Source of the DNA: Phlegmacium glaucopus
Taxonomy: Eukaryota; Basidiomycota; Agaricomycetes; Agaricales; Cortinariaceae
Direction of reading: 5' to 3'
NCBI GenBank assembly: GCA_015039465.1
Contig: MU130477.1
Coordinates: 430,619 to 494,618 of the forward strand
DNA length: 64,000 nucleotides
Shown here: piece after piece, positions 36,115-47,277 of the stretch
Layout: every line of letters begins with the position of its first letter
Numbering within the stretch: the first letter of the stretch is position 1
The notes under the pieces: model-generated
Databases searched by the model: none
What the model was told of the DNA's origin: nothing
The model's input: only the letters and a program-made list of their open reading frames with translations
Made by a program: the position numbers and the translations under genes

Positions 36115-36531
36115 TGTTGAAAGGCTCGAGGCAACGATAAGATGAGGGCGACAATAGAATTTTTGGGAGGTAAACGCGTGAGGTACAAACTGTAAACTAC
36201 CAGCTTAAGGACATATTTTGTATTACTATAACGGGCAAATAAAGGTTTTTTAACTACAATCATAAATCATACGCTATTGTTGCATAATTGGAGATAGGAA
36301 TGAAACTGTTTGTATTATGAAATTAATATTCCAACANNNNNNNNNNNNNNNNNNNNNNNNNNNNNNNNNNNNNNNNNNNNNNNNNNNNNNNNNNNNNNNN
36401 NNNNNNNNNNNNNNNNNNNNNNNNNNNNNNNNNNNNAAGGTTTTTTAACTACAATCATAAATCATACGCTATTGTTGCATAATTGGAGATAGGAATGAAA
36501 CTGTTTGTATTATGAAATTAATATTCCAACA
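36115..36531 (-). repeat. LTR of the gag-only element (5' LTR), broken by an assembly gap
   Basis: 36115-36336 is a full LTR. After the N run, 36437-36531 repeats exactly the last 95 bases (36242-36336). The target duplication lies directly after 36531. Confidence 0.85.
36337..36436. other. 100-N assembly gap
   Basis: Exactly 100 N, the usual placeholder for a gap of unknown size. The flanking contig ends are identical over 95 bases. Confidence 0.95.
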
Positions 36532-36632
36532 ATCACTGGCATTGGAGTCAGGACCTCGAGTCGAACCTCGTGTCAGCATCTACTTAGCTGGTCGGGTTGT
36601 GCGCTCCTACTGTGAACGCCTTGCAAGGTCTG

Positions 36633-36942
36633 TGTTGAAGTAATTCACAGCTAGAACTAAAATGAATGTGTATTGTCTCAACTTCAATACAAAGTTGAAG
36701 TAGTTGGTATAAAATAAATACCTAAAATGAATGTGTATCTAAATGATATTAGTGAATGTGTTATTATAGTAAATTGGTATACTACTCACTGTCTCAACTT
36801 CAATACAAAGTTGAGACTCCTAAATAAAAACACAAAGCAAATAACTGAGTGTGATTATGTAATCTCACTCAGGGACTCGATAGATCAAAAGATAAAGATA
36901 AATAAAAACGAATGAACGAGATCTACTCGCCATATCTCAACA
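36633..36942 (-). repeat. solo LTR, copia-related
   Basis: 310 bp with TG...CA ends and 5-bp duplication GTCTG (36628-36632, 36943-36947). The left end TGTTGAAGTAATTCACAGCT resembles the reverse complement of the end of the copia LTR at 47799-47995, so it is a relative of that family in the opposite orientation. It sits in the split R0 repeat. Internal recombination removed the coding part. Confidence 0.8.
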
Positions 36943-37360
36943 GTCTGTCCACCATCTTTCATTCCACCAACATCAGCAAAAAGGCAAATTTATTTTTTAG
37001 CTTTATAAAGTTGTTATATAGTCAGAAAAGTGAAAAAGTTCAAAGTCGTTTGGACTGACCCTAATTCTAAAAAGTCAGGACGTAAATATCAATTATAAAG
37101 TTGAGAAAGTCCAAAAAGTGATAGAAAGTTTGTAAAGTAATGTAAAGTTAGAAATTTCGTAAACTATTGTAAAGTTAGAAAGTCATCATTTATGCTCTAG
37201 TGGGGCTGCTGCTAAAGTTAAGGGCCCTTCGTCCAATGTCGATTTGGGACATATCTGCATCAAGACTTCCATGGCCCAGGCCTGAATTGCGACGTTTTCG
37301 AACAAAGTCACATGCCACATAGATGTTGAATTTGTGCGAGTATCATTCCGTTGATTGTTA

Positions 37361-38191
37361 CAGGGTTTTGCATAATATAATGAACACTCGTTTTTTTTTG
37401 TGGTGGTCACGTGTGAGCTTTCCCACAGCCAAACAAAGGCCATATCGGGGATTTTTGATCAGTTAGATATGATTCAGACACTGCGACTCCCCACGCTCGA
37501 TGGCTCCTCACCTTTCAAAAGATCTACGTGATAGAATTGTAAGATGGCGGAGTGACCACGGTTACACATACCAAAAGCTGGAAGATCTTGCAGGATGCTC
37601 GATAGGAACTATCGCAAACATTTTAACATATCATAATTATTACGGTACACCGGTCAATCCCTTCCGTTACTATCCAGGCCGTCCACATCTCCTGGACGAG
37701 CAGGACCGAGTTTATATTTATTCCCTACTGAAAATCGAGCCCACCATTTATTTGGATGAAAACCAGGTCAAGCTCTCCAGGTCAGTTTTGATACCTCGAG
37801 CAAGCGAAATTTTGGGGTTTTTGCATGCACAGCACAATGTCTTCTTAATATCTAGCTAACTCAGATGCTACTGAACGATACATGTAATGATATCAATCCA
37901 AAGGTTCAGGATGAGGGGTGAGGCAGACATGTGGTCTTGATATCAAGGGTGATCTTGCATAGGGTCCAACAGGCAAAAAAATGGTGAAAGTAGCATTATA
38001 TGTGGTGGACAGCTATAGGAACATATTTCTGAGTTTACGAGAGGATAGGATGTGTCTGGAAGGGTGAGTGAGTTCATTGAGGCTGAGCCAGATTGATCAG
38101 TTGATAAGATCAACTTTGTTTGGATGTGGGAAAGCTCACACGTGACCGCCACAAAAAAAAACGAGTGTTCATTATATTATGCAAAACCCTG
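37361..38191 (+). mobile_element. Tc1/mariner-type element, 831 bp, deleted
   Basis: Terminal repeats of about 75 bp, nearly identical, start CAGGGTTTTGCATAATATAA. Flanked by the TA duplication characteristic of Tc1/mariner. Only the N-terminal part of the transposase remains. It lies inside the copia 5' LTR, so it inserted after copia. Confidence 0.9.
37500..37859 (+). pseudogene. truncated Tc1/mariner transposase (DNA-binding domain only)
   Basis: 119 residues from MAPHLSKDLRDRIVRWRSDH. The helix-turn-helix reads YTYQKLEDLAGCSIGTIANI, then PFRYYPGRPHLLDEQDRVYI, the paired-like DNA-binding region of fungal Tc1 transposases. The frame ends at 37859 before any DDE catalytic aspartate, so it cannot cut DNA but could still bind the repeats. 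Confidence 0.8.
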
Positions 38192-38353
38192 TATTTATCT
38201 TATCATTTTCTTTTATCTCTTGTTCGAGTTATTTCTCATATTACATAATCACATTCTTTTAGTGACAGAGTTTTGCTTACTACAAGTCTCAACTTTTTAT
38301 CAAAAAGGTTGAGACTTACAATTCAACTGTTCTAGCTGCGAATTATTCCAACA

Positions 38354-38369
38354 GGTTATGGGCCCTGAG
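38354..38369 (+). other. copia primer-binding site (half initiator tRNA-Met type)
   Basis: Directly after the 5' LTR, GGTTATGGGCCCTG is the reverse complement of the anticodon arm of eukaryotic initiator tRNA-Met (CAGGGCTCATAACC), with one mismatch. Half-tRNA priming from that position is known for Drosophila copia. Confidence 0.65.
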
Positions 38370-38551
38370 GACAAAATGTCTAGCCTATCTTTAAACCCTA
38401 GTTCCGACTCGACGAATCTAGCAATACCAAAGCTCCGTGACGACGGAAGCAATTGGGCGGATTACGAACCGAGAATACAGAAAGCAATGGGCTCGAAGGG
38501 ACTTTGGAGACATGTGGAGGGTACCGCTATAGCGCCTAAACCATTTGCGAT

Positions 38552-40698
38552 TAGGGTTACCAAAGTTCGGTTCAGTTCAGTTCACCCTCCCTTTTGCCCA
38601 AACCATGAACCAAACCATTTAGGTTTTGCCTGAACTGAACCTGAACTGAACTGAACCATTCTGAACCGGTTCTCACAGTTCAGTTCAGTTCAAGAACCAG
38701 TTCGAACCACTGAACCATATGTAAATTGACAAATGTCAATTTTATTGAGTATATAGTCAATAAGTACCCAACTATTTAATTTCTATGATCTCTACAGCCT
38801 CATGAGAAGCATCATCATCAGAAACATTTAAGAATTTAGTTCTGTAAGCATCTCTGAGGATCTGAACCCTCCCAAAGGCTGTAGGATCTATATGTGTACG
38901 CTGTAGAGTGCCAACTAAACCTGCCGCAGAGAAGGCTCTCTCAGAAGCAACTGATGACCCCTGTATAGCAAGGTAGTCACGGGCAATGCAAGACAAGGTA
39001 GGGTATTGTCTTGAGTGATACTGTGAAACTTGAATTAGAGAAAGAAGATGTAAAATAATAACAACATACCCCCCACCACTTCACTGGGTTCAACCCATCC
39101 CCAGGCTCAAGAGGACTGTTGATATAGTCCAGAAGCTCCTTCCTAGGATTCTGACCTACATCATTTTCCAAAGCAGACCTCTTGAGGGATGAAAGTATCC
39201 AGTTGGAGCCATATCCATTGAAGGAACTATTGGCACCTTTATAAAGGACTTAGATCAATACATAAGTAATAAAGATTAATGCTAACCTTGGCCCTTGACT
39301 TCTGATGTTGAGGTTGATGTTTTTGGCTTCTTAGGTGGTTTATAATATGTGTCAAACTTGTTAAAAGTCAGTGTTGATATGTTCATTGATGAGGAGTACA
39401 CATACAACATGTTCAAGAGCAGAATATCCAGCATCATAATATGATTTATCCCATTTATCCATACAATATTCAAGCTTGATTGAAGGATGCAAGGCTGGAA
39501 AATAAATGAGGAATAAAACCTATTTTATGGAAGAAAAAAACTCACCAAGGCAGATGAAGTAGGTATCACTTTCATCAATAGTCTTATACCATTTCTGTAA
39601 CTTCTCCAAGCCACATTTAAGAGCATCAGCAACAGGCAAAAATTTTGGTGTATCATACATAATTTCCCAATGTGTTTGAAGTAACTCCAGAATTGGAATT
39701 GTCTTCCATGCAACTGACTGAGTTTCTGAAGAGAAAGAGGCTTGGGCTCCACATGGCTCCTAATTATGGATCAGAATATAAGTATTAAGATATTGAAGAA
39801 ACTCACTGCAAGAACCTCCATAATAAGGCTCAGCAATTTCCACTCATCTTCTTTGAGTTGATAGTCTGAGTATTGCTTGTTCCTCAGTTTCAGAAGAATT
39901 TCATCTGCAAACAGGCAAAATTTTTTGACAGCCTGATAATGAGGTCATTAATAAGATTAATCAAAAGAAAGCATTAAAATACCTTTTGGTCTTGGATGGT
40001 AATTAATAGTTGTAGTAGGTAGCGAGGGTGGTGAGGGGTGTTGTACATTGATAGAGAATAAGGAAGGACCCCCTGTTGAGGGGGGGGGGGGGGTCGCTAC
40101 AGCAACCAGTGTCTAAAATAGGGGCAGGGTGTCTAACAGGGGTCGTGGCGAGGTGAAGGTGCAAGGTGCAAGGTGCAAGTGGTAGTGGTAATGGTTCTTA
40201 TTGTCATTCAAGGTGGCGATGGGTCAATGTCGTCGGTAGTGGACCTGGTGGCCGCAGTGACATGGTGGCCCAATATAACGGCCGTCATGGTCGTTGTGCT
40301 TGGCATTGTGGTCCTTGTGTGTTGCCTGGTGTTGCTGGTGTCGTTGGCATTGTGTTTGTTAGCTAGTGGTGGTGGGAATGGGGTTGTGAATGGTTCCGAA
40401 CATAGTAAGCAATGAAAATATTCAAACTCTGACTCCCAAAACGTCGGGCCAGTGCCTAACGACAATACTTGATGGTTTTTAGGGTCAATTCTGCACGAAA
40501 AAATTAGAGAAAATTATTGGCAGAAAGTTTGGTTTGAACTGGTTTGAACCCAGTTCTCAAAAAAAAGATTTGTGCCGAACCGAGAACTGAACCGACAGGT
40601 TGAAACCAGAACTGGACTGAACTGAACCCAAACCGTCGGTTCGGTTCAGTCGGTTTGTGGTTCTTGAATCAGTTCTGGACTGAACTTCGGTAACCCTA
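38552..40698 (-). mobile_element. hAT transposon, 2147 bp, 8-bp TSD
   Basis: Terminal repeats TAGGGTTACCAAAGTTC and, in reverse from the right, TAGGGTTACCGAAGTTC. Duplication TTTGCGAT (38544-38551, 40699-40706). Both subterminal zones are packed with GGTTCAGTTCAG-type repeats. It carries the C-terminal part of a transposase on the minus strand. The other half (40000-40560), including a run of about 15 G near 40080, has no recognisable transposase, so the element is internally rearranged. Confidence 0.9.
38772..39760 (-). pseudogene. hAT transposase C-terminal part
   Basis: The last exons give WYKTIDESDTYFICLG (about 39600-39550, one frame), VGQNPRKELLDYINSPLEPG and WW, then after an intron YHSRQYPTLSCIARDYLAIQ and GSSVASERAFSAAGLVGTLQ. 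The last block is the hAT dimerisation region (SSxxSERxFSxAG). The N-terminal BED finger and the first catalytic region are not seen, so the gene is incomplete. Confidence 0.8.
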
Positions 40699-41556
40699 TT
40701 TGCGATAGTGGGTGGAGTTGCGGTCCTAGCGGATCGAACAACGTCTGCAACGGAAGAACAGATTGAAATGAAAGAAATCAGAATCATGGAATTTGAGAAA
40801 CGCGAGTACTTAGCTCAGCATATCATTCTTTCCACCACCTCTCCACGTCTCGGTGCAAAAATAAAGAGCTTGACCTCAGCTGAGGACATGTGGAAGATTG
40901 TCAAAGCCGACGCGACGACGAAGAGTACCCTGTACATCCTTGATGCAGAGGACCAATTGTCGAGCATGAAGCTAAATGAAAACAAAGATTCGAAGACTCA
41001 CCTCATAGAGTTGAAGCAGCATTTTCAATTAATGCTTCAGCGACAAGATAATCTCCTAAAAATGGGGTCATCACTATCCGAAACTCGATTCAACATCATT
41101 GTGATGTCGTCCTTACCTGAATCCTACCGACCAACCCTTCAAACTATCACGGCAGCCAAACGAGCTAGCAACCTCTCAGGAGGTCAATCACAACAGATGA
41201 AAACCGATGATTTGATATCCTTCATCATTGAGGAAGCGCAGCATCACATCATCAATGATGAACGAGGCAAGAATGCTGAATCCACATTAGCTGCCCACAC
41301 GAAGAAAGGTGGAAGAAATTGACATGGCAAGCACAAAAAGTTTGAAAAACACTCCCATGCTGATTCAAACGATGCATGCGGAAATTGCGGAAAACCAGGA
41401 CATGGAGCTCCGGATTGTTGGTCAAAAGGAGGTGGCAAGGAAGGGCAAGGCCCGAGACAAAAGAAGTTCAAGAAGGTTGAAACAGCAACTATTGCAGTAG
41501 ATGACGAAGACAATGCACTTTTCACGTTCACCTGTACATCGGACTATGTCGATGTT

Positions 41557-42706
41557 GTGAACTCCGTCCCAGCCTCAAAGCCAAAAGTCGGAGGATGTGT
41601 CAACAGTGGAGCCAGCAGTGATTACTCGCCGGATCGGTCCAAATTCACCAATTATCATCCTATTGATTGCGAAATTACCACAGCAGATGGACAAACAGTT
41701 AAAGCAATTGGAATGGGTGATATGCTTTTAGAACTTCCAAATGGTTCATCATGGACCAAAACGACGTTTAAGAACGCAATACACGCACCTGATTTAGCTT
41801 TTACCCTGATATCAATCAGCAGGTTGGAAAAGGCTGGATGTCTGGTAACGTTCCATAAGGGTATGTGCACGATTAAGCAACAGGATGGATGCACCATTTC
41901 CACCATACCTCGAGTGAACAACCTCTATCCTATTCCAGCTCCAAACCCATCCAAAAACATCCATCATGCCAACATAGCTTCCCATAAAATGAGCATAAAC
42001 GAAGCCCATCAAAAGTTAGGACATATATCTTCAGCTGCTATTAAGCACGCGGTTTCAAAAGGGTTCATTACCGGTATTGACCTTGACAACGACTCAAAGA
42101 TCAAGTTTTGCGAAGCCTGTGCCAAAGCTAAGTCAGCAAGGCAGCCGTATCCACAACAATCTGAAACTTGAGTGATAAAGTATGGTGACAGGGTCCACTG
42201 GGATCTGTGGGGACCTGCATCAGTGAAAAGCCTAAACGGTAATTGCTACGTAGCAGCGCGCATCGACGATGCAACCCGAGAAACCAAGCTCTATTTCCAG
42301 CAGAAAAAGAGTGAAACTTTCAAATCCTATAAACAGGATGAAGCATATGTCAAAACCCAAACTGGAAATCGCATAAAGATAGTATGTTCCGATCGAGGGG
42401 GAGAATTCCTGTCAAATGAAATGATTTGTCATCAAAATGAAAAAGGAACAGTACGAGAACTTACCATGCACGACTCTCCACCCCAAAATGGCATAGCTGA
42501 AAGAGGCATGTGTATGTGAGCCGAACGAGCTCGAGCATTATTGCTCTCATCTGGTTTACCCCGCTTTCTATGGGAAGAAGCAATGAAGCATACAACGTGG
42601 CTGCAAAATTGAACTCCAACACGATCATTAGATGGCAAAACACTATACAAAATGATAAATAAGAAGAAACCTTACCTTGGTGGTATCAAGGAGTTTGGAG
42701 TGGCGG
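41557..42706 (+). pseudogene. copia protease and integrase region
   Basis: The protease motif is VNSGAS near 41599, where D(S/T)GA is expected; the catalytic aspartate is Asn here. After the cleavage region (HQKLGHISSAAIKHAVSKG; KFCEACAKAKSARQPYPQ, the HHCC zinc region) the integrase core has HWDLWGP (first Asp) and VCSDRGGEFLS (second Asp), then NGIAERG carrying the Glu. TGA stops at 42169-42171, 42517-42519 and 42610-42612 interrupt it. The 1.4-kb LTR-like repeat begins at 42707 within the following EFGVA segment. Confidence 0.85.
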
Positions 42707-44107
42707 TATCGCGCACCAATACTGATTGGTAGCGTGAGAACAAAGCTTAAAAGTTGCCATCATGAAAATAAGCGGACTTTGAATTCACTTACCTATTTTG
42801 GAAGCAGCCCTGAATCACGTTCCTGGTCGACAAAATCATTCGTTTGACGTTAACATCCTCATCACTCATCATATCCTCAATGTCTTCCACTATGTTGTCT
42901 ATCATTTACACTATCAACATGCTCCTTAACATCTACCATCCATTCGTTCCTTGGCTAGCGATTCAACAAAGCGATCACTCTACTATTCGCATCGGTCATC
43001 GGCTCACATTTGATCGCATCTATGGCCCATCATTTCAAGAACGGCCCGTTTATGGACGCATCAGCTACATCTCCCATTATGCCAAAGGCTTTGTCATCGT
43101 TGTTGTGGCTATGGACCCACAAGTCTTTGCCTCAGCTATCTATCTTGCCATACCACGCTCCTGGATCACACTCAGTCCCCTATCCTCACTCATCTACCTC
43201 TTATCTTATCACTCACTGCCAAAACCATCATTCACGTGGTACCTGAAGCCTTCCCACCCTCTTTATGACAATTTAGGAAGTCCAGAAGGATCACGACTAA
43301 GCAGGAATTGCAGATGAATCAGCAGCAGAGGATTATTCTCGCAGAGTGTCAAGTGTTATCAAGGCTGCGCGACATGGGATCATGGCCAGGTAGTATTTTC
43401 TCGGGAACAAGGCTGCGCCTTTCAAGTGTTGACTCAGGACCTTTCACATATTTGACATGACCACACGCCTATGGAGTCGATATATTTTTGCTATTGGACT
43501 ATGTACACTGCCTTCTCTTCTTTTCTCTCACAGTTTGACACTTTACAGATTCTTTTTCTGTTCCTTTTTCTTTTCCATTGTTCTTTTCTTCTTGCAGCTG
43601 TCCTCTCTTCATCATTCTTCCTTTGACAGCGCGTACTTCTTTGTTTTTTTATTGTTCTACATAGCCTCATCCTTAGGGTATAAATACTGCTCTTTTGTAC
43701 CAGGATAGGTAGTTCAGTTCAATTCATTCTTACCCCCCAACAATCATCATCTCAGTGGAATTCCAGTGAATTCCTTCCTCAAGTTCGCTTTTTTTACTCC
43801 TTTACTGTCAATCCATCTCTCTACTGTTATAGTCTTACTGAAGACTCTATCATCCACATCCTCATCCTCTACTCCCTTCGCTTTTTCAGCCCTTTTATCT
43901 GTCACTGTCCTCTACTGTCAACCGCTATAGTCTCACCAAAGACTCTTCCTTGTTCATCCTCATCCTCCTCTCCTCTCTTTTTACCAAGTGTGCTTACTAG
44001 TCTCTGGTTATACCTTCCCTAAACGAACACAGGGGGATATTCTGACCTAAAGTCTGGTCCAGTTCCCTCTGGTTGGTGTTTAATAACAACACAAACAACG
44101 ATTTATA
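42707..44107 (+). repeat. 1.4-kb LTR-like repeat, plus copy
   Basis: Nearly identical inverted copy at 45878-47277. Flanked by a 4-bp direct repeat GCGG. It contains a TATA box (TATAAATA, about 43679-43686) followed by a pyrimidine-rich leader, like the U3/R part of a gypsy LTR, and ends ...TTTAATAACAACACAAA. A 157-codon frame (42844-43317) is open in both copies, but the protein is not recognised. Best guess is a solo LTR of a large gypsy element; a non-autonomous DNA element is the alternative, as the exact ends are not TG...CA. Confidence 0.6.
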
Positions 44108-45877
44108 GCGGCATACGTAAAAGACTTGCAAGCTGGAAAACTAGACGCGCGAGCACAACGTGGACATTTTTTGGATATGACTCCGAATCAAAAGGATACA
44201 GAATCTACTGGCCTGAAAAACGGTCAATCACTGTTGAAAGAAATGTTGTTTTTAATGAAAATGATGTATGTACCAATGAAAGCTTTGATGTCCATGGAGA
44301 TATACTGGCTGAGGGGGAGAAGGGTAAAATCATCCACCAATCTCCAAGTACTGTTGAAAACATTGAAAAATCTGGTATCAAACCCATCAATGAAGCTCAA
44401 ACTGAAAACGAGCCAGATAATTCTCAACAAGATCATGTAGATCAACCCATAGTCGAGCCTATACCAGAACCTATCCCTGAACCCACGGATGATGCAAATA
44501 ACCAAGTGTATGGACGTGGACGTCGTCCACAAAAACCACAAGGAGCCTACAAAGCCATGAATGATGGTTTGACTGCCGCCATGGTCTATTACGACGATCC
44601 AACTCCTGAAATCATGTCGTCAGATCATATGGTTGATGATGATGAACCACTTAGCTTGTTGCCTCCAGATTTTACTCTTGTCAGCTCTCATCCCTCCGAT
44701 CCCCGTTCACTTGACGAAGCATTACGAGGACTTGATGCAGAGAAATGGCAAGCGCTGAACTATGAAATTAGTCAGCTCAAAAAATTTGAGACATGGGTAG
44801 TGGAAGACTTACCAAAAGGTCATGTTGCGATCCCTTGTGGTGAAGTTTTAAGGGTAAAAGGTGGACCTAATGGTGAAATACAGAGTTACCGACTCCGAAT
44901 CGTGGCTGGTGGTCACAAACAAGTGGAAGGAGTAAACTATATGGAGACGTTCTTGTCAGCTGCAAAAATGCCAACAGTACATGCGGTTCTTGCAAACACC
45001 GCAGAACAGGACTGGGAAATAGAGCATGTCGACATAAAGAGTGCCTATCTGAATGTGCCTCTTAAGGAAACTGTCTATATGAACCGCTGTGTGGAGTTTT
45101 GAAACCGGGTCAGGAAGGAAAGGTCTTGAGGTTGTTAAAGGGGTTGTATGGACTAAAGCAGGCAGGGAGAGGATGGTACATTGAGATGAGCAGAATTTTT
45201 ATCGATGACCTGGGATTTAAGCGCTCGGCAGCTGATCATTTGGTATTCTACCGACGTTCTGGTGAAGAACATATGATCGTAGCTGTAGCGACCAACAACA
45301 TGGCTGTAACATCAAAACGAAAGGTTGATGCTGAAACATTCAAGGCACAGATCAAAAAGCATTGGGATATTATGGACAACGGACCTATTGGTTGGTTTTT
45401 GGGTTTTGAAATTAGACGAAACAGGACTGCTAGAATGATTTCCATCAATCAACATGCATATATCGAAAGCATAGTTGAAAATTTTTGACTTACCAATGCC
45501 AAACCAGTCAGTACACCCATGGATCCGGGTGCCAAATACTCAGTTGATCAATGCCCATCGTCGATGAACCAAGTTTTGTGAATGCAAGGTGTGCTGTATA
45601 GCGAAGCTATCGGGAGTGTATTATGGCCAGTTGTTGTATCGCGACCCGATGCAGCGTATGCAGTCAGGATCTTATCTCAATTCATTCAAAACCCGGGACC
45701 AGCTCACTGGGAAGGATTGAAACAGGTCATAACATATTTAGGAGCCACGAAAAACTATTGGCTTACCTTTGGTGGCAAATCAAACAAGGTAGTTGAAGGG
45801 TATTGCGATGCAGACTGGGCGAGTCAAAAACATCGACACTCGACTTTGGGGTATTGTTTTCACTTCGATCGAGGCAC
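44108..45877 (+). pseudogene. copia reverse transcriptase and start of RNase H
   Basis: The linker (YVKDLQAGKLDARAQRGHFL) leads to RT: LDAEKWQALNYEISQLKKFE, YRLRIVAGGHKQVEGVNY, HVDIKSAYLNVPL (catalytic Asp present) and LLKGLYGLKQAGRGWYIEM. The YVDD-type site is ATNNM (45294-45299 aacaac) instead of xxDDM. A one-base deletion near 45083 shifts the frame; TGA stops lie at 45486-45488 and 45579-45581. RNase H begins with VEGYCDADWAS and is cut at 45877 by the inverted LTR-like repeat. Confidence 0.9.
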
Positions 45878-47277
45878 TATAAATCATTTTTTGTGTTGTT
45901 ATTAAACACCAACCAGAGGGAACTGGACCAGACTTTAGGTCAGAATATCCCCCTGTGTTCGTTTAGGGAAGGTATAACCAGAGACTAGTAAGCACACTTG
46001 GTTAAGGGAGAGTAGAGGAGGATGAGGATGATCAAGGAAGAGTCTTTGGTGAGACTATAGTGGTTGACAGTAGAGGACAGTGACAGATAAAAGGGCTGAA
46101 AAAGCGAAGGGAGTAGAGGATGAGGATGTGGATGATAGAGTCTTCAGTAAGACTATAACAGTAGAGAGATGGATTGACAGTAAAGGAGTAAAAAAAGCGA
46201 ACTTGAGGAAGGAATTCACTGGAATTCCACTGAGATGATGATTGTTGGGGGGTAAGAATGAATTGAACTGAACTACCTATCCTGGTACAAAAGAGCAGTA
46301 TTTATACCCTAAGGATGAGGCTATGTAGAACAATAAAAAAGAAAGAAGTATGCGCTGTCAAAGGAAGAATGATGAAGAGAGGACAGCTGCGAGAAGAAAA
46401 GAACAATGGAAAAGAAAAAGGAACAATAAAAGAATCTGTAAAGTGTCAAAGTGCGAGAGAAAAGAAGAGAAGGCAGTGTACATAGTCCAATAGCAAAAAT
46501 ATATCAACTCCATAGGCGTGTGGTCATGTCAAAAATGTGAAAGGTCCTGAGTCAACACTTGAAAGGCGCAGCCTTGTTCCCGAGAAAATACTACTTGCCC
46601 ATGATCCCATGTCGCGCAGCCTTGATAACACTTGACACTCTGCGAGAATAATCCTCTGCTGCTGATTCATCTGCAATTCCTGCTTAGTCGTGATCCTTCT
46701 GGACTTCCTAAATTGTCATAAAGAGGGTGGGAAGGCTTCAGGTACCACGTGAATGATGGTTTTGGCAGTGAGTGATAAGATAAGAGGTAGATGAGTGAGG
46801 ATAGGGGACTGAGTGTGATCCAGGAGCATGGTATGGCAAGATAGATAGCTGAGGCAAAGACTTGTGGGTCCATAGCCACAACAACGATGACAAAGCCTTT
46901 GACATAATGGGAAATGTAGCTGATGCGTCCATAAACGGGCCGTTCTTGAAATGATGGGCCATAGATGCGATCAAATGTGAGCCGATGACCGATGCAAATA
47001 GTAGAGTGATCGCTTTGTTGAATCGCTAGCCAAGGAACGAATGGATGGTAGATGTTAAGGAGCATGTTGATAGTGTAAATGATAGACAACATAGTGGAAG
47101 ACATTGAGGATATGATGAGCGATGAGGATGTTAATGTCGAACGAATGATTTTGTCGACCAGGAACGCGATTCAGGGCTGCTTCCGAAATAGGTAAGTGAA
47201 TTCAAAGTCCGCTTATTTTCATGATGGCAACTTTTAAGCTTTGTTCTCACGCTACCAATCAGTATTGGTGTGCGATA
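45878..47277 (-). repeat. 1.4-kb LTR-like repeat, minus copy
   Basis: Inverted, nearly identical copy of 42707-44107, with the same internal frame on the minus strand (46667-47104). Flanks GCAC / GTGC suggest a 4-bp duplication with two later transitions. Interrupts copia RNase H between GYCFHFDRGT and SWSLKKQH. Confidence 0.6.

Larger units (their letters stand above)
33937..36531 (-). mobile_element. gag-only copia-type LTR element
   Basis: Two 222-bp LTRs (33937-34158 and 36115-36336, TGTTGAAAGG to TTCCAACA read on the plus strand) enclose a minus-strand gag gene and no pol. A 5-bp duplication ATCAC flanks it (33932-33936, 36532-36536). A purine tract (minus-strand GCGGGGG near 34161) lies next to the LTR that serves as the 3' end. 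Gag without protease, integrase or RT defines a TR-GAG-like non-autonomous element that would need enzymes from another copia. Confidence 0.8.
33783..36544. mobile_element. small MITE (about 165 bp) split by a gag-only copia element
   Basis: The left terminal repeat starts CCACTGGTACTGTAC (33783) and includes CAATTCGGCAGTCAC. The right end, read in reverse, is CCAGTGATACTGTACC then CAGTTCGGCAGTCAC. The right end was cut by the element at 33937-36531, so its last bases resume at 36532 (ATCACTGG). The ends and short length fit a non-autonomous DNA transposon; the family is undetermined. Confidence 0.6.
37324..38353 (+). repeat. 5' LTR of copia, split by mariner
   Basis: 37324-37360 plus 38194-38353 rebuild 197 bp, the same length as the 3' LTR. 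Starts TGTTGAATTTGTGCGAG, ends GAATTATTCCAACA. Confidence 0.9.
38358..41556 (+). pseudogene. copia gag, interrupted by a hAT element
   Basis: Starts MGPEDKMSSLSLNPSSDSTN, with the copia gag N-terminal pattern IPKLRDDGSNWADYEPRIQK. The frame is cut at 38551 and resumes at 40707 with the body (EYLAQHIILSTTSPRLGAKI; LIELKQHFQLMLQRQDNLLK; VMSSLPESYRPTLQTITAAK). A TGA at 41320-41322 breaks it just before the zinc knuckle CGNCGKPGHGAPDC (about 41383). Encodes the particle protein and leads into pol. Confidence 0.85.

Noticed and set aside
36545..36610. tRNA-like segment on the minus strand (ggttcgactcgagg)
   Set aside because: A B-box-like word is present, but no matching A box at the right distance and no cloverleaf could be drawn.
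40166..40415. Gly/Val-rich plus-strand frames next to the G run
   Set aside because: Low-complexity sequence inside the hAT element with no recognisable motif.
42844..43317. 157-codon frame in the 1.4-kb repeat as a real gene
   Set aside because: Open in both copies but unrecognised, and the copies are too similar for that to be evidence of selection; kept only as a property of the repeat.
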